A stretch of DNA of 64,000 bases from assembly GCF_019649055.1 (NCBI RefSeq), contig NW_026570250.1:868001-932000 (forward strand). The letters are read 5' to 3'. Shown here piece after piece: positions 1 to 11,523 of this stretch (position 1 is the first letter of the stretch; each line of letters opens with the position of its first letter). The position numbers and the translations under genes were made by a program. Under the pieces are notes generated by a model. It worked only from the letters and a program-made list of their open reading frames with translations, did not search any database and was not told the DNA's origin. Source of the DNA: Paramacrobiotus metropolitanus. Taxonomy: Eukaryota > Tardigrada > Eutardigrada > Parachela > Macrobiotidae.

Positions 1-1135
1 AGGTCACGGCTAGATAGGAAACAGCAACACAGTGCCTACTTTACTCGTACCTATTCATGACAATTGACAAAAAACTCCTTCGGAACGCTTCCTACGGAAG
101 CCTTACGCAGGCGCGTGGATTGATTAAGAATAAATGCGAAAAAAACCAAAATACTGCAGCCGTGCAAGAGAATTTCGGTGTGCGTAATGAAAATTTGAAT
201 TTCATTAAGCTAGTCAAATCGGAACAATGCGTTATCTCCCACTCTGCGTACGAGTTGTCCAGTTCTAACGTGGAATTTCTAGAATTTGCGAATGTCTGAA
301 CTATTTTGATGCACAGCAAAACGTTTTCTTGACCTGCATTCCTTTTCATTTCATATTCTCCTGCTCAGCCTGGACATACATTCTTGTCCTGGGAAACGAG
401 AAATTAAGTGTTCTAGTTCAGCGGTTTTTTTCTGAGCGCCGATACATAGAATGGAGTCATTCACTGATACTATCGTATTACAGTACGAATGCAAGCCTGC
501 TGCCCTACGATTGTGTGATTGCTGTTGGAATACCGACAGTCTATATAGTTCAGCTTTGCGATACATGTACAGCATCTCTTCGGATGGGAATCCGACAGAG
601 AATCGGCAGCTGAACAGGCAGGATTAAGGCTAACCTTTAGTGTCCTTTACTTTCCATCTTTTCCCCGTTAGAGGATAGACAGACGCAAAAGCTCAGAACA
701 GACAGAATCATCCTGACCTTTCAGTAACCTTTCAGTTACACGTTGGATCCTATACTAATATAATATATAGACAGACTACGTCTGCCATATGTTATATTAG
801 GCTTGCCCGTTTCACCCGTGCAGCGCCTGCGTAATAATACCGATTAGCCATCAAAAGCTATATGCAACTCGCAACAAAACATGAAACACAGTGATATTCA
901 AAATTCAGTTAGTACTGTAAATCGCGTTCACATTACTCGAGACGTAGGTATAATCGTAATTTTAGTTTGACGCAATTTGACGCAATAATCGGCTTGTTTA
1001 AGTTTAAAAGCGAGAACATTCTCGCTGAAAAGACTGCCGAACACCGTGAATGCAAAAAAGTTACTTATATGGATCGGCTCATTATTTTGGGATTTGTTAT
1101 AAGAAAATCGTACTGGAATTAGGTATTTTGCTTAC

Positions 1136-3066
1136 CGCCAAAGTTGTGGTTATCAAGTTTTTAAAGAATGTAGATGAATGGACATGGGAAGAGATATCAA
1201 GAGCAAGATCCTTATCATAAACTGTAACAAACGGTTTTGTGGTTAATTGTAGTGCCATAATTACGCAAGCAAATGTGCAATACTACATGTTTATATATAA
1301 AGGTCAACTTACGGTTTGTGTAAGCCTTTTTGATTGCGTTGAGCTCCACATTGTTTCGAGTACAGACAATATTGATGACCATGTCTTCGTCCGTAAGTGG
1401 TAGCTGCACAGCAAAAAGTGTCAATGTAATTGATCACATTCTACGTTCAGCAAAACGTTCAGTGCGTTTATTATTTGCTCATCAGTACTGCGTCATATGG
1501 AAACTATCTGGATAAAGACGATGGTCGTCTCAACTTAATGCAAGTAAAACGTACATGAATAGCATGGTGAATTTGTTCGGCGTCATAAACTTCCGGTGGT
1601 TTAAGGAGAGCGATAAGAACATCCTCGAAATGTCCGCTTATGAGAATCTTCAGCTCGCCTTTCATTGCATTTATTAGTTCCTGATGGTAGCATAATTAGC
1701 GCAAGATTAAGCGTGACTATGTACTTCACACATTCAATCAAACATTTCAAGCATGTGTTACAATAAGCACCTTTCCGTAGAGCTTTTTGTAGGCTCCAGC
1801 AATATTTCGGCGTTGTTGACTGGAGCGATGCGTCAACAGATCGATAATCGCTTTTTCTCTTGTACCTGCAACAGCAGCAATGCTTTCGTGATCCCTGCAT
1901 AACCTTTCATGCTTTTCATCGACATTTACTGTGTCGCATGCATTGCAAAGTGAAACGTATGATTAGTGCGTGCACTGTTGGTAAATACAAAATTCCCGAT
2001 GTTAGGGATGTTTAAGCATGACTGCGCGCCGACGCTGTTGAAGATAATCAAGCACAATTAATTACTGCACTTGAAGTACCTATGGTGTATTAGCGAACAA
2101 TAGTATCGTACAGGCTCGGCAGGTGTATAAATAACGAGTACGTCACTGGCAGTTCTTCACATGCTTATAAAAGCCAGCAAAAAAATCAAAAGACATAGAA
2201 GGCAAAAGTAACGTACGTAACGTAAAGTAACGTACAGTAGTAACTGTCTTTATAGATGTAAATGTTGCCTACAGAAAGCACTCCACTTATTCATAGCTAG
2301 AATAACCAATACAGTCGATCCTGTTTATTGTGCTTTGTACTCGCATTAAAATAGTAGCTTCGTTATAGCCTCATTGAGGAAAGTTTCGTTTTTGCGTGCA
2401 GCAAAAGTGTGAAAAACGGAAATAACTAAAATCTTGATTTATCGTCCCGGAGACCAGCTAGTGTCATGCTTCTGGTAACCTGAAATAAGACTATGAGTGC
2501 CCTTAATTCGGCAAACATTTTTATTCTTAATATGATTTTGTGCATATTGCAGTTTGTATTGTAGTTGTACTCTTATGGTTAATGTTTTAGAGAATGTTGC
2601 ATTTAGGGTTGTTTATTTTATGAGAATATCAGCGAATGTGGTCGTATGGACAGCAAATTCAATATCATCAGTTGATAAACATTTATTTGCTTTGACAAAT
2701 GCACGAATATTATGTAGAAATGTATGAATGTTAATTGTTTTTGATATGGACAAATTAAATCAACTTAACTTTTAAGTCAGTTTAACTTATAAAAATTAAA
2801 AATTATAATCTTATTAAAAAATGTCATCGTTTATGCGGTTACAGTAATTACAATATGACGTACATACTAATCACTGAATTTTGTGCTACCGTACCCAGTC
2901 CTTTCATGGCATTGTACAGCGACGAAGCATCTGCTTCAGCACTAAATTCATTATCCGGGCATCCGTAAATAGTCGGTACATCTTTGTTTTCAGACTGTAA
3001 TGACGGATCAGATAACTCCAATTTGTTTTCCATCTCCAGCAGCCTCCTAGGCTTTTCAACATCCAT
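1136..3066 (-). CDS. Annexin, 5' part (repeats 1-2)
   Basis: Annexins bind acidic phospholipids in a calcium-dependent way. Five exons on the minus strand join in phase: 3066-2895, 1865-1771, 1680-1561 (running on to a donor near 1555), 1413-1313 and 1221-1136. They give an N-terminal tail starting MDVEKPRR, then repeat 1 (AEADASSLYNAMKGLG joined to TREKAIIDLLTHRSS, ending AGAYKKLYGK), the linker ELINAMKGELK with SGHFEDVLIALLKPPEVYDA, and repeat 2 (TDEDMVINIVCTRNN, then LYDKDLALDISSH). The match to annexin repeats is seen directly. The GxGT turn is present in repeat 1, but repeat 2 has IHLPLT instead, so a calcium loop may be lost there. Repeats 3 and 4 are not convincingly found; the gene probably continues left of position 1. 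A minus-strand frame at 335-180 is a weak candidate for part of repeat 3. An earlier 5' exon is possible, because the start ATG at 3066 is chosen only as the first in frame. Confidence 0.8.
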
Positions 3067-5103
3067 GATATGGCAAACAAACAATCCCAGGGCAAATGTG
3101 AACTGAATGTGTCCAAAGGTATCAAGTGCGGTTAAACTTTAGCTTGAACATGCACAAATCAGAGGTTGCCACACTGTATTGTGTTACAGTGCTACCTCGT
3201 GGTGCTACTTTGTTTGCATTTCAACATAATTATTGTCGTTGAAACATATAATACCTGTACCGCTGTACGTAAATACATATGCAGACACGGGATTCAATTT
3301 TAAGTTATTGTGACATTGCAGTAAAGCACCATAGACGACATATTATAGTTGCATCTCGACAGTCGACTTACCTCTTACTTAATCCAAATAACCATGGAAA
3401 GGTGGATCGACATACAAAACTCCACTATGTACTGTATGTGACCGAACTTGACGTTTCCTTTATATGGCTCCGTGTTACTACGGGAATCAATTGATTGTTT
3501 TCCAGCTTGCACTTCCATTTCGAACGGCTGTTTTATACGATTCAGCATTATTATACGCACACTACCATAATCAGGCGTATCGGAACACCATTGATTTCTG
3601 ACTGGCCTCCGCATGTTGCCATCGTTTGAACCTCATGCATAGATAACAAATAATATTTTAGAATGTAAAATAATAGTCAACACTTATCGATTGAATAACG
3701 AAAAGAGCCATGTGTACTTCATATAATAACCCTGGCAAAGGTGAAGCGGGGTGATTGCTGAAGCCACCCCACCTGGCTAACATGGGGTGCTGGGAATAAT
3801 ATTGTAAAAACGTGTACAGGACCATACCTCAATGTTACCGCACTGTCGAATATGCAGTTCTACTATGTTTGTACTGTATTTACTCTGTAGCTTGCTGTAA
3901 ACCCTATTAACACGTATAATGCACGATTATTTTTCTCCCCAACTAAACATGTGCCACAGGCACGGTCTAAATTATTTAGACTAATCCAGCTTTTTGTGTT
4001 GCAGTCGTAAAGTGTGGATGTGTGATCGGGAAAACGCATGATCCAGGTATCATCTCGGTCAGAGAGTGTTGCATCACTATCGTGACCAGTATCATATTTT
4101 ATTTCGGTATCAATCTTAATTAACCGTTCAAATTTTGATCAGTAAAGAACATTACAGTTAATTTCGCTGTTTTGACTGTCGCTCATGTAGTTTCGGTTTT
4201 GTTTCGTTTTCTTTTTATTCCTCATCATCATTGCGATTTGTCGCTTGCCGCTGGGTATTGGTCTATCGGTTTTGTCTCGGTGACCATGCACCACCGCTAC
4301 CGATGCCTTCGAGCTAGAGTATTATAATAAGTTCCCGTATATATTCCGAATTAATTAGTATTTTTAAATAATAGATTTATCAAAAAACAAACTTTGAACT
4401 ACTTTTTCAATCCAAATTTTTGATTTTATTATTGCACACATTTACTGACATTTAACTATGGGCGTAATGCGTGTTTACTGCTGTTCGCAGGCATTTACTG
4501 TGTACCAATTGTATGCCGCACTCCTTTTTAAGATATTCGGCGTTATCACCTGCCAAATAGGCTCATACTCCGTTTAACGCTATTTCCTGCAGTTTTTGTG
4601 AGCGAAATTTCTCTCTACCTCGCCCATTTCCCGTGTTGTGCTGTATTGTTTATAGTCTCCTGGTTGGAAAATATAAATGTACAGGCAAATACAGATATTT
4701 GCAGTTAGTTACTCGTATTTCTGCAATGGTTCGTAATACTCAGAATAATTAAAATTATCATATAGTATAAGCCCATGCCGCCATGGTCAAAACTTTTGTG
4801 ACGACATTAGTTTTATAATTCCACACTTTTATTACATGTCAGATGGTTGTCTTATAATTACACAGCCGAACAGTTGAGATCGAGCAGGACATCAACGATA
4901 TCCAGTATCGCACAATAATTATTATTATTCGAATTTGTGGTAACAAATGGCTAAAACCAGATACCTCCATAAATTCGTCAAAACAAATTCTAGCCGGACA
5001 GGGCGCACATCGTTCAAATAAGCAGCGTTAGACTTTTCCAACAGGTACGCTGCCGTGTTTTAACAGGACCGTATTTCAAAAAAGATTGAGACACTTAACA
5101 AAT
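3067..5103. other. Intergenic, no gene seen
   Basis: Between the annexin 5' end and the 3' end of the claudin-like gene. Only short chance frames are seen. It contains AT-rich tracts near 4340-4440 and must hold the annexin promoter if 3066 is the true start. A frame at 3375-3614 on the minus strand shows no family resemblance or convincing splice borders. Confidence 0.5.
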
Positions 5104-8100
5104 TTAGACGGCGGTGTAAGGAATAAAATCTTCGCCGGACGGATAATAAACAGTTGTAATAGTAATTGGTTTTCGGACTGGAGTCAGTTTTTCCACCCTC
5201 CGCGCTTCGATGAAATAAAACACGGCACAAATAAACACCAAACCATCTGCCGCCACCGCGAGCCAAAATGACCAGTATAGTTCATTATCCGAGTAAGCAT
5301 TAATCCCAAATATCCATTCGGTATCCCTGTTAGACCACAGCACGTATTCAGTGGCTCCAAATATTATCAGCGATCCGGCGATTATTAGAGCTTCAAACAA
5401 AACCAATATCGGAATTAATCGTTAGATTTACACTCTGCTGTAGAGTTACAATAGTTATATAGTACTGCTCATGGTCATAAAGCTATGATTTTTATTTACT
5501 TACAGATACTAGGAACCAACGCCAAAAGGGACACTATTGTAAAATATAGTAAGTATTTCTTTTGTTTATAATGAGTCAGGTATTTGCAATTTTACTTTAG
5601 TTAGTGACAAAAAGAGTAACATTTGTCTCTTCTACTACGTCAGCATTGTGATGCATTTTTCATCAATCAGTGCACTGAAGCGTTTCTTTCAAAAATGCTG
5701 TTTCTTTGCCCGTCCAAAACCTTTTCTGACAATTAGCAACGGGGCCATCAGGCGAGCCGAGGGTATGTGAGGCGTAGCGCGCTCAGCGTTTGTCATTTCG
5801 GTAGAACGCATATCGCGGACCAGATGGACAGTGGCTTGCTTGCCATTTACACAGTACATACGAAAACGGGTTGATTCAATGACTTAAATCGGAACATTAC
5901 AATCTATAATAATTTTTTTCGATATTCGTCTCACAACAGTTGAACGAAATTAAAAAATATACAAATTATTAATGTTGTAGAAAATGTTCCTATATGAAAT
6001 AAGCTGCTTACAATAATGTGCGGAAAGTTACTTCTTTCAGTTGAACGTCTACCCTAGTTATACGCGAATCCGCGTTATATCGGTTACTCGGAATGATATT
6101 TTTATAATTATAATACACGTAAGTTTGCCAAAACACCGTGAAATGTATTGATTTTGGACACGGAACTGCATAATTTTTAATAACTGTGTACTTCCATGCA
6201 GAATCCATAGGGCATTCAAAGCCTGGCAAGGCTGGCATAAGGTTCAGGATAAATTTAGAGTTAATGTTATTATGTAGCTTGAACCAGTCAATTGCATTTA
6301 AAAGAAAACAGAGTGGTTTGACTAGCATATGAATAATAAAATAAACAGTTTCTCTTACTTATTTCTTATAAGATAGCAAACTCAGAAAATCGAAGGGAAA
6401 GAAGGAAAATTTTAAGACTGGGCGATTTGCGACCACCAATGCTTTGTTGGTCCAAAATTACGCGCTGTGTTTCTTACTTATCATAACAACGAATTTTTAT
6501 ATAATATATTTTATAAAATAATAAAATTTTTATTAACATTACCTTGTTATACGTTATACATGAAGTTCGACATGCGACATGACACATGATGCTGTAGCAT
6601 CTACAGCATCATCTACAGCATCACGTGCAAAGATGCTACAGTAGGTGTAGGATCGGATTCCAGCATAAGAATGTAGTCGACCTGATTAATAACAGCAGTA
6701 AAAATGTATCTGCTTTAAATATACGAAATGACACAATAATAAGTAAATATAGCTATTACAGTATGTATGTAGCTAAAGCTCATCAGTTAGTGCTAACACC
6801 AGAATACGACAACTTGACGTGAAATTTTATAGAAGCCCTGTGAAAGATTAGTATCGCCAATCTGAATAAAATTCCATTCGACAAAAAAAGAGGTTGACTA
6901 TAGTCTTATCTGTACAAAGCCCCGTCATACTGCGTAGTAGTACAGATAACAGTAAGCATGCGCACCTTTGCAGACACATATCAGCGATTGAATTGCCGCA
7001 AAGAACACCTCACTGTGCTTCAGCAGTTTATCCTAATTTTTTATAAAAAAGCATGTGCAGAAGAAAATTTAGTTTTGCACAATTGGTTTCTCTTCATGAA
7101 CGTGAAAAGTTGAACTAATAACCACATACAGTTCAAAATCTAAACTAGGGTACCATTTTTCCCATTGACGTGTATGGTATACGTGGCCACGCGGTTCTAC
7201 CGAAATGACACAAAGGAAGCCGAAATCACACCTCATTAGTGATGGCCCCGTTGCTAATTATCTATCTTCTGTGTTAACATTACCGTACATCAAAGCAGCT
7301 GTGTAGGCGGTATACTCATATTAGTACGAGCACTGAAAACAAATCATGTAGTTTATTACTTATAATTACATAAATAGGCACCTTTCGTCAGTATTCCCTT
7401 CCGGCATTTGTGTGATCTTTTTTTGCGGCATTAATTAAATAAATAATAATTTTTATGTGCAGCTATACAACTGTATATCGTATTCCCTAATTACTGCTCA
7501 CCCTTAGATCGATTGATCACTCTAGGTCTGTTACCTTACTTGGTAGCTAACATTTAATAATATAAGATAGAATTTTTTTACATACCTCCAATAAGGAAAA
7601 TCGTTCCCAGGGCGTACAAAAATCTCCGAGTGGCTCCCGCAAATAATGTTACAATCAGAATTATGAAACCAATGAAACAGACTGCCAGTCCAATTGTGTA
7701 GAGGGCTTGCGTTGCCATAAAAAATGCTAGAACAAAAAGTCCGTTCAACCACACGGTGTCGGTGAATGCTGATGCAAGTTTGTAAAAACCGCAGTATTAC
7801 TGACTTATTTTAGACTTTATACTACTTGAAGCACTGAAAATAAGTCTGGTAAAACTATGCACTTTCCACTGCAGAACAACCGAAATTACACCATTATATG
7901 ATTATACGCACCGTCAATCGAATCGAATTCATGCTTTGTTCTGCTCTGGGTAGTACAATACTTATATAAAGCATAAGTATATGTATATAAGTTAACAGTA
8001 CGGAGAGTTAAGCTTTTTAGTGGTATCTTGAGTTGTGCAGTTTTAAATGCAGAAGTGGAGGACAAATACACGCACTTTCGAAATTTTGTGGTACGGCATA

Positions 8101-8507
8101 AAAAACACCTGTACATATATGCAGTGGTGCGCCCATGTTTCTACTATTTGATGGCTATTGCCTAAAAAAGTTAACCATACAAAATGCAGGCTGATACATG
8201 GGTGAGAATTAATCTTACGCGGATAATTAATTTGGTTCCGAAAGAATGTAAAAAATGACCGGCATTCAGTGTCATATCTTCTGTATATATCGCTATTGGG
8301 ATATCCGCTCCGGTAACACAACATCCATAGTCCAAGCGAATCAAATGGCAAGGTGTTGTAGGGGAGGACAAAAATAGGTGGCCGGAAGGGATCGGATCGG
8401 TACCAATAAGGTGTGGCAAACGACACGATCAATGCGGCAACAGCCGCCGATACCAAAAATCCGATTAGATCCACGAAGACACTAATTCGATTTTTTGGGC
8501 TACACAT
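5104..8507 (-). CDS. Claudin-like four-transmembrane protein
   Basis: Three minus-strand exons (8507-8219, 7768-7586, 5390-5104) join in phase into a 252-residue protein ending in TAA at 5106-5104. Residues about 10-32 form TM1, followed by ATPYW and then an extracellular loop with GLWMLCYRSGY and a second Cys about 15 residues on (YDTEC). This is the W...GLW..C...C pattern of the PMP22/claudin superfamily. TM2 lies in exon 2 (LYTIGLAVCFIGFIILIV), TM3 starts across the exon 2-3 junction (LIGALIIAGSLIIFG) and TM4 is YWSFWLAVAADGLVFIC. A basic then polar cytoplasmic tail follows. Such proteins act in cell-cell junctions, myelin-like membranes or channel regulation; which of these applies cannot be told. 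The tail ends YTAV, a possible PDZ-binding C-terminus (inference). Intron 2 contains an inserted inverted-repeat element. Confidence 0.75.
5731..7259. mobile_element. Inverted-repeat element (putative DNA transposon remnant)
   Basis: The first 20 bases (5731-5750, AATTAGCAACGGGGCCATCA) recur as their exact reverse complement at 7240-7259. A second inner pair follows: GTCATTTCGGTAGAAC near 5792-5807 and its complement near 7193-7208. The 1.53-kb interior has no transposase that I recognise; the longest frame is 106 codons on the minus strand at 6008-6328. This arrangement fits a non-autonomous DNA transposon inserted in intron 2 of the claudin-like gene. The exact element ends and target duplication are not resolved. 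Confidence 0.6.
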
Positions 8508-9098
8508 GGCGAATACTGTAGATGTCCCGCAGTCTACATTTCACTTTTACACCTGCAGCGGCTAACTTCAATGACGCTTAACCATGTGCTGACCTGTAAA
8601 GTGAATTAAAAACATTGCCGTTTATGTCTGACGACTCCGGAATACGAACTCCATTAATGACATGCGAGCGCACTCAACGTACAGTACAGTTTACTTGTTA
8701 GAGCTCTATCCGCCGCGGTGCCATAAACATTTTTCCGACCGCTAATGACAAGTTCGAAAAAACCATGCGTCGAGTGTTATTTTCATACTTATCGGCTTCT
8801 GTGTATGGGCAATCATATTTGGCAATAGTGACATAATGGCTTATCAAACCGGCTGCTGTCGGTGCGATATAGAAGGAACTAAAAAAACAACAACTCTACA
8901 TGCAGCCCTTATGCAGCGCCGTTACCGGTGAAGTTTGCCGTGGAAATCACGGGCATTGCATCTATGCGATTGTATTCGACAATAACTGATGAATACGAGT
9001 TGCGCTTTTTTGGCAGTACCGACACAAGTTTTAATAGCCACGATTAAACGTTCAAGCATTTGGCTGCTGTTGTGCAGATTGATTCATAAACGTAAAAA

Positions 9099-9431
9099 TC
9101 AGGCAAAAAACGTAACAGTGAATACGCCGGAATATACAAGGAATATTGATATTTTGATTAGTGAAAGAATTATGCAGGAGGAGACAGTGTATGCAATTAA
9201 TAAGATGTAAATTTTGGTAAAAGAACAACGGGTTAATTGTTTTAATTCGTCTTCCACAATGAAGGTCCATACGTCGTAGAGCGTGTACCGTAATATACCG
9301 TATGTTCGTTCCTGGGGACTTCTCAACCTTTCTAAGAAATTCCGCATTAAAGTGCGTTTGTTATAACATGTCGGCTTTTCAAGTTGGATCGAAAATGCCT
9401 GAAGCTGCAGCACAAGAATCATGAACGTCAT
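9099..9431 (-). CDS. Possible small secreted or membrane protein
   Basis: Open frame of 110 codons on the minus strand starting at an ATG. The first 16 residues (MTFMILVLQLQAFSIQ) look like a signal peptide. The middle is charged (RNFLERLRSPQERTYG, YDVWTFIVEDELKQ). The C-terminus is hydrophobic (residues about 70-110), so it could be membrane-anchored, or the frame may run into an intron after about residue 65. No family recognised. It may be one exon of a larger gene or chance. Confidence 0.25.
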   Translation of the reverse strand: MTFMILVLQLQAFSIQLEKPTCYNKRTLMRNFLERLRSPQERTYGILRYTLYDVWTFIVEDELKQLTRCSFTKIYILLIAYTVSSCIILSLIKISIFLVYSGVFTVTFFA

Positions 9432-11009
9432 GATTGCAGGGTTACAGCTGCAAGCAGGGGTATTTACGCTTACATAATTATAATTGTTGCATAACACTCA
9501 ACTGCAGTCAATATACAATAACGCTTAGTGCGATGAAGTCTGGTAAGCAGCTGCGGTCAAGTTTATGTGCGGACAAATCAGATATCTCAAACCAGTAATT
9601 GTTCAACAAAAAATTAGATGGCTATGTTGCATAAAATAAGTATCTTTATACATTAGGAGAAGGAGTGTGTTAGGAGTCGATCATCATTTCTGATCGCGGA
9701 GTAAATATAAATATATATATAAACGGCCAGTCTAACGCGGACATATCTTTACAGAAAAAGTACAAGAAGTAACACGCCAGATTTCGTAACATTCCAGTAT
9801 TTTACCTACCCCAGAGTAATAAGATGAATATCTTCCACAATCCACATAATCCGCGGTCATGATTATTCCGAAAATTTGCATATATAGCGTGTGTTCGTTA
9901 CATATTATTTAAGTCGCAAGTGCCCAATATACCATGAAGCAAGCTGATTAGCGCTCTCCTTTCGAAAAATATAAAAAAACCTTATGCTGAAACAATGTTT
10001 TATACTATGTACGAGTATAAAAAAAACAAATATCAAAAGCTTCGCACGAACAACTCAACCAAAAGCAATGCAGAACGACGCCGGCGGATCTTGCATACCG
10101 CCACTGCAGACCGTATGCACATGCAGTATTATAGTCCATTTTCATGGACAGAAAGCCGGTACACACCGATCCACCTGCGTACGCATCATGCAGCGACAAG
10201 CTGTATTGTACATGTGCACAATACTGCATTTAAATTCATGATCCACGAAAACGCTCGACTTTCGATTTCCGATTTCCAGCGTTCCTGCTTTCTTTACGAT
10301 TCCATCCTTTACAGGCTTGTGACATTAATGGCTAAAAATGGAAAGTGAAAAATCTTCAAGAAGTGGCAAAATTCCTGGTTACTGTTGGTTACTAACATCT
10401 GGCTTTGCACCAAAGTACTGTATCTACGTAAAGCTCATTGAAATTGTGGATGATAATTTGTTTTTATTGTTAGATCGAAGTGGAGGAGAGTAAATCCTTT
10501 CGGTCCCATGCTAACGACGGAAATTTGTAGAGAACACTTCGTGAACCAACTCTTGGTTTTCCTTAAAATCCGAGCTTAAATACATGCACCTCAATAAGCT
10601 CTATTAATATGCATTTGATCAAGCAACACGAGTATTGTCTCCATACGTGAATTAGCGAATATAGGCTTATGATTTGTCCAGTTTGGTCCGAAGTTTCCAA
10701 CAAAATATAACACGCGAACCTGCAATATATGAGAATCTATATTTCAATATTGTTAAACGATAATCGAAACTTAACTAGGTCATCAATCCAGTCTCTGCCT
10801 CTCTGGAAACAGGAACTGGCCATGGGAGTGTGCAAAATAGCGTTTGTTTCACCAGTGAATCGAGTACTGTACCGATCCAGCATCGTGCACGCCGCACGCG
10901 TATCACTTTACTCGTACGTTGGCAAGGTATGCAGGTATCAGGTATACAGTTGCAGAAAAACAAAAACTGTCCGATGTTTTCGCAGTATAAAAACTTTTCT
11001 TCCATAAAA

Positions 11010-11523
11010 TTAGTAATGCTTTAGACAAGCTGCAGTTGCGAACATATGTTCTTCTATAAATTTATGCAGTGAGAAAAATGTCAAAAGCCATGGAAAATAT
11101 GCCTGCGCGCGGTTGGTCTGGCATTCCGGAGCACAGAATTGTAATTCGCACGTACAATATTTCATTTGATTTAACAAAATCAGGTGAATAGCTTCGACGT
11201 AAATATTCAAAAATATTCTTTGCGGCCTGTCGCGTAGACGTTTTGATTGTCACACTTCATCGTTTATATGTACGAGTACGATTGACTGAGTGTAAGTGAT
11301 CGCTGTAGGTCTTACGAAAATATAAAATTAGTCACAGTTACACAGTAAGCTTACATTAATTTTATGACAAAACTAGTTTTATGACAAAATTGGCCACTGG
11401 TCAGCTTGTCGGTATTCTTTTGAGCATACGCAAAAGCACTTGCATGGAAGCACCAACGGGTGACGGTTTCCATAACCTCCAGCTTCCAAAATCGGAAATC
11501 CACGGCTTCGCCTGCCTTATAAT
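11010..11523 (-). CDS. Uncharacterised 3'-terminal exons, possibly ZP-like
   Basis: Two minus-strand exons can be joined in phase: about 11523-11355 (ending AAATTAAT before a GTAAGC donor) and 11226-11010 (after a GCGACAG acceptor), ending in TAA. The second exon contains YCTCELQFCAPECQ, a Cys spacing that recalls the end of ZP domains, where C.V..C...C closes the module. The first exon has FRFWKLEVMETVTRWC. No start or signal peptide could be assigned and upstream exons were not found. The ZP link is an inference from a few cysteines only. The frame could instead be an unrelated extracellular protein. Confidence 0.3.

Noticed and set aside
92-349. Minus-strand frame resembling part of annexin repeat 3 (FANSRNSTLELDNSYAEWE)
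   Set aside because: An acceptor-like border exists, but the phase does not link to exon 5 and the downstream part does not match, so it was left out of the model.
351-575. Minus-strand frame with EEMLYMYRKAELYRLS, considered as annexin repeat 3 start
   Set aside because: Similarity is too weak and its donor phase does not fit the neighbouring candidate.
6008-6328. 106-codon minus-strand frame considered as an extra exon of the claudin-like gene
   Set aside because: The three-exon model is already complete and in phase; this frame lies inside the inverted-repeat element and encodes no transmembrane segment.
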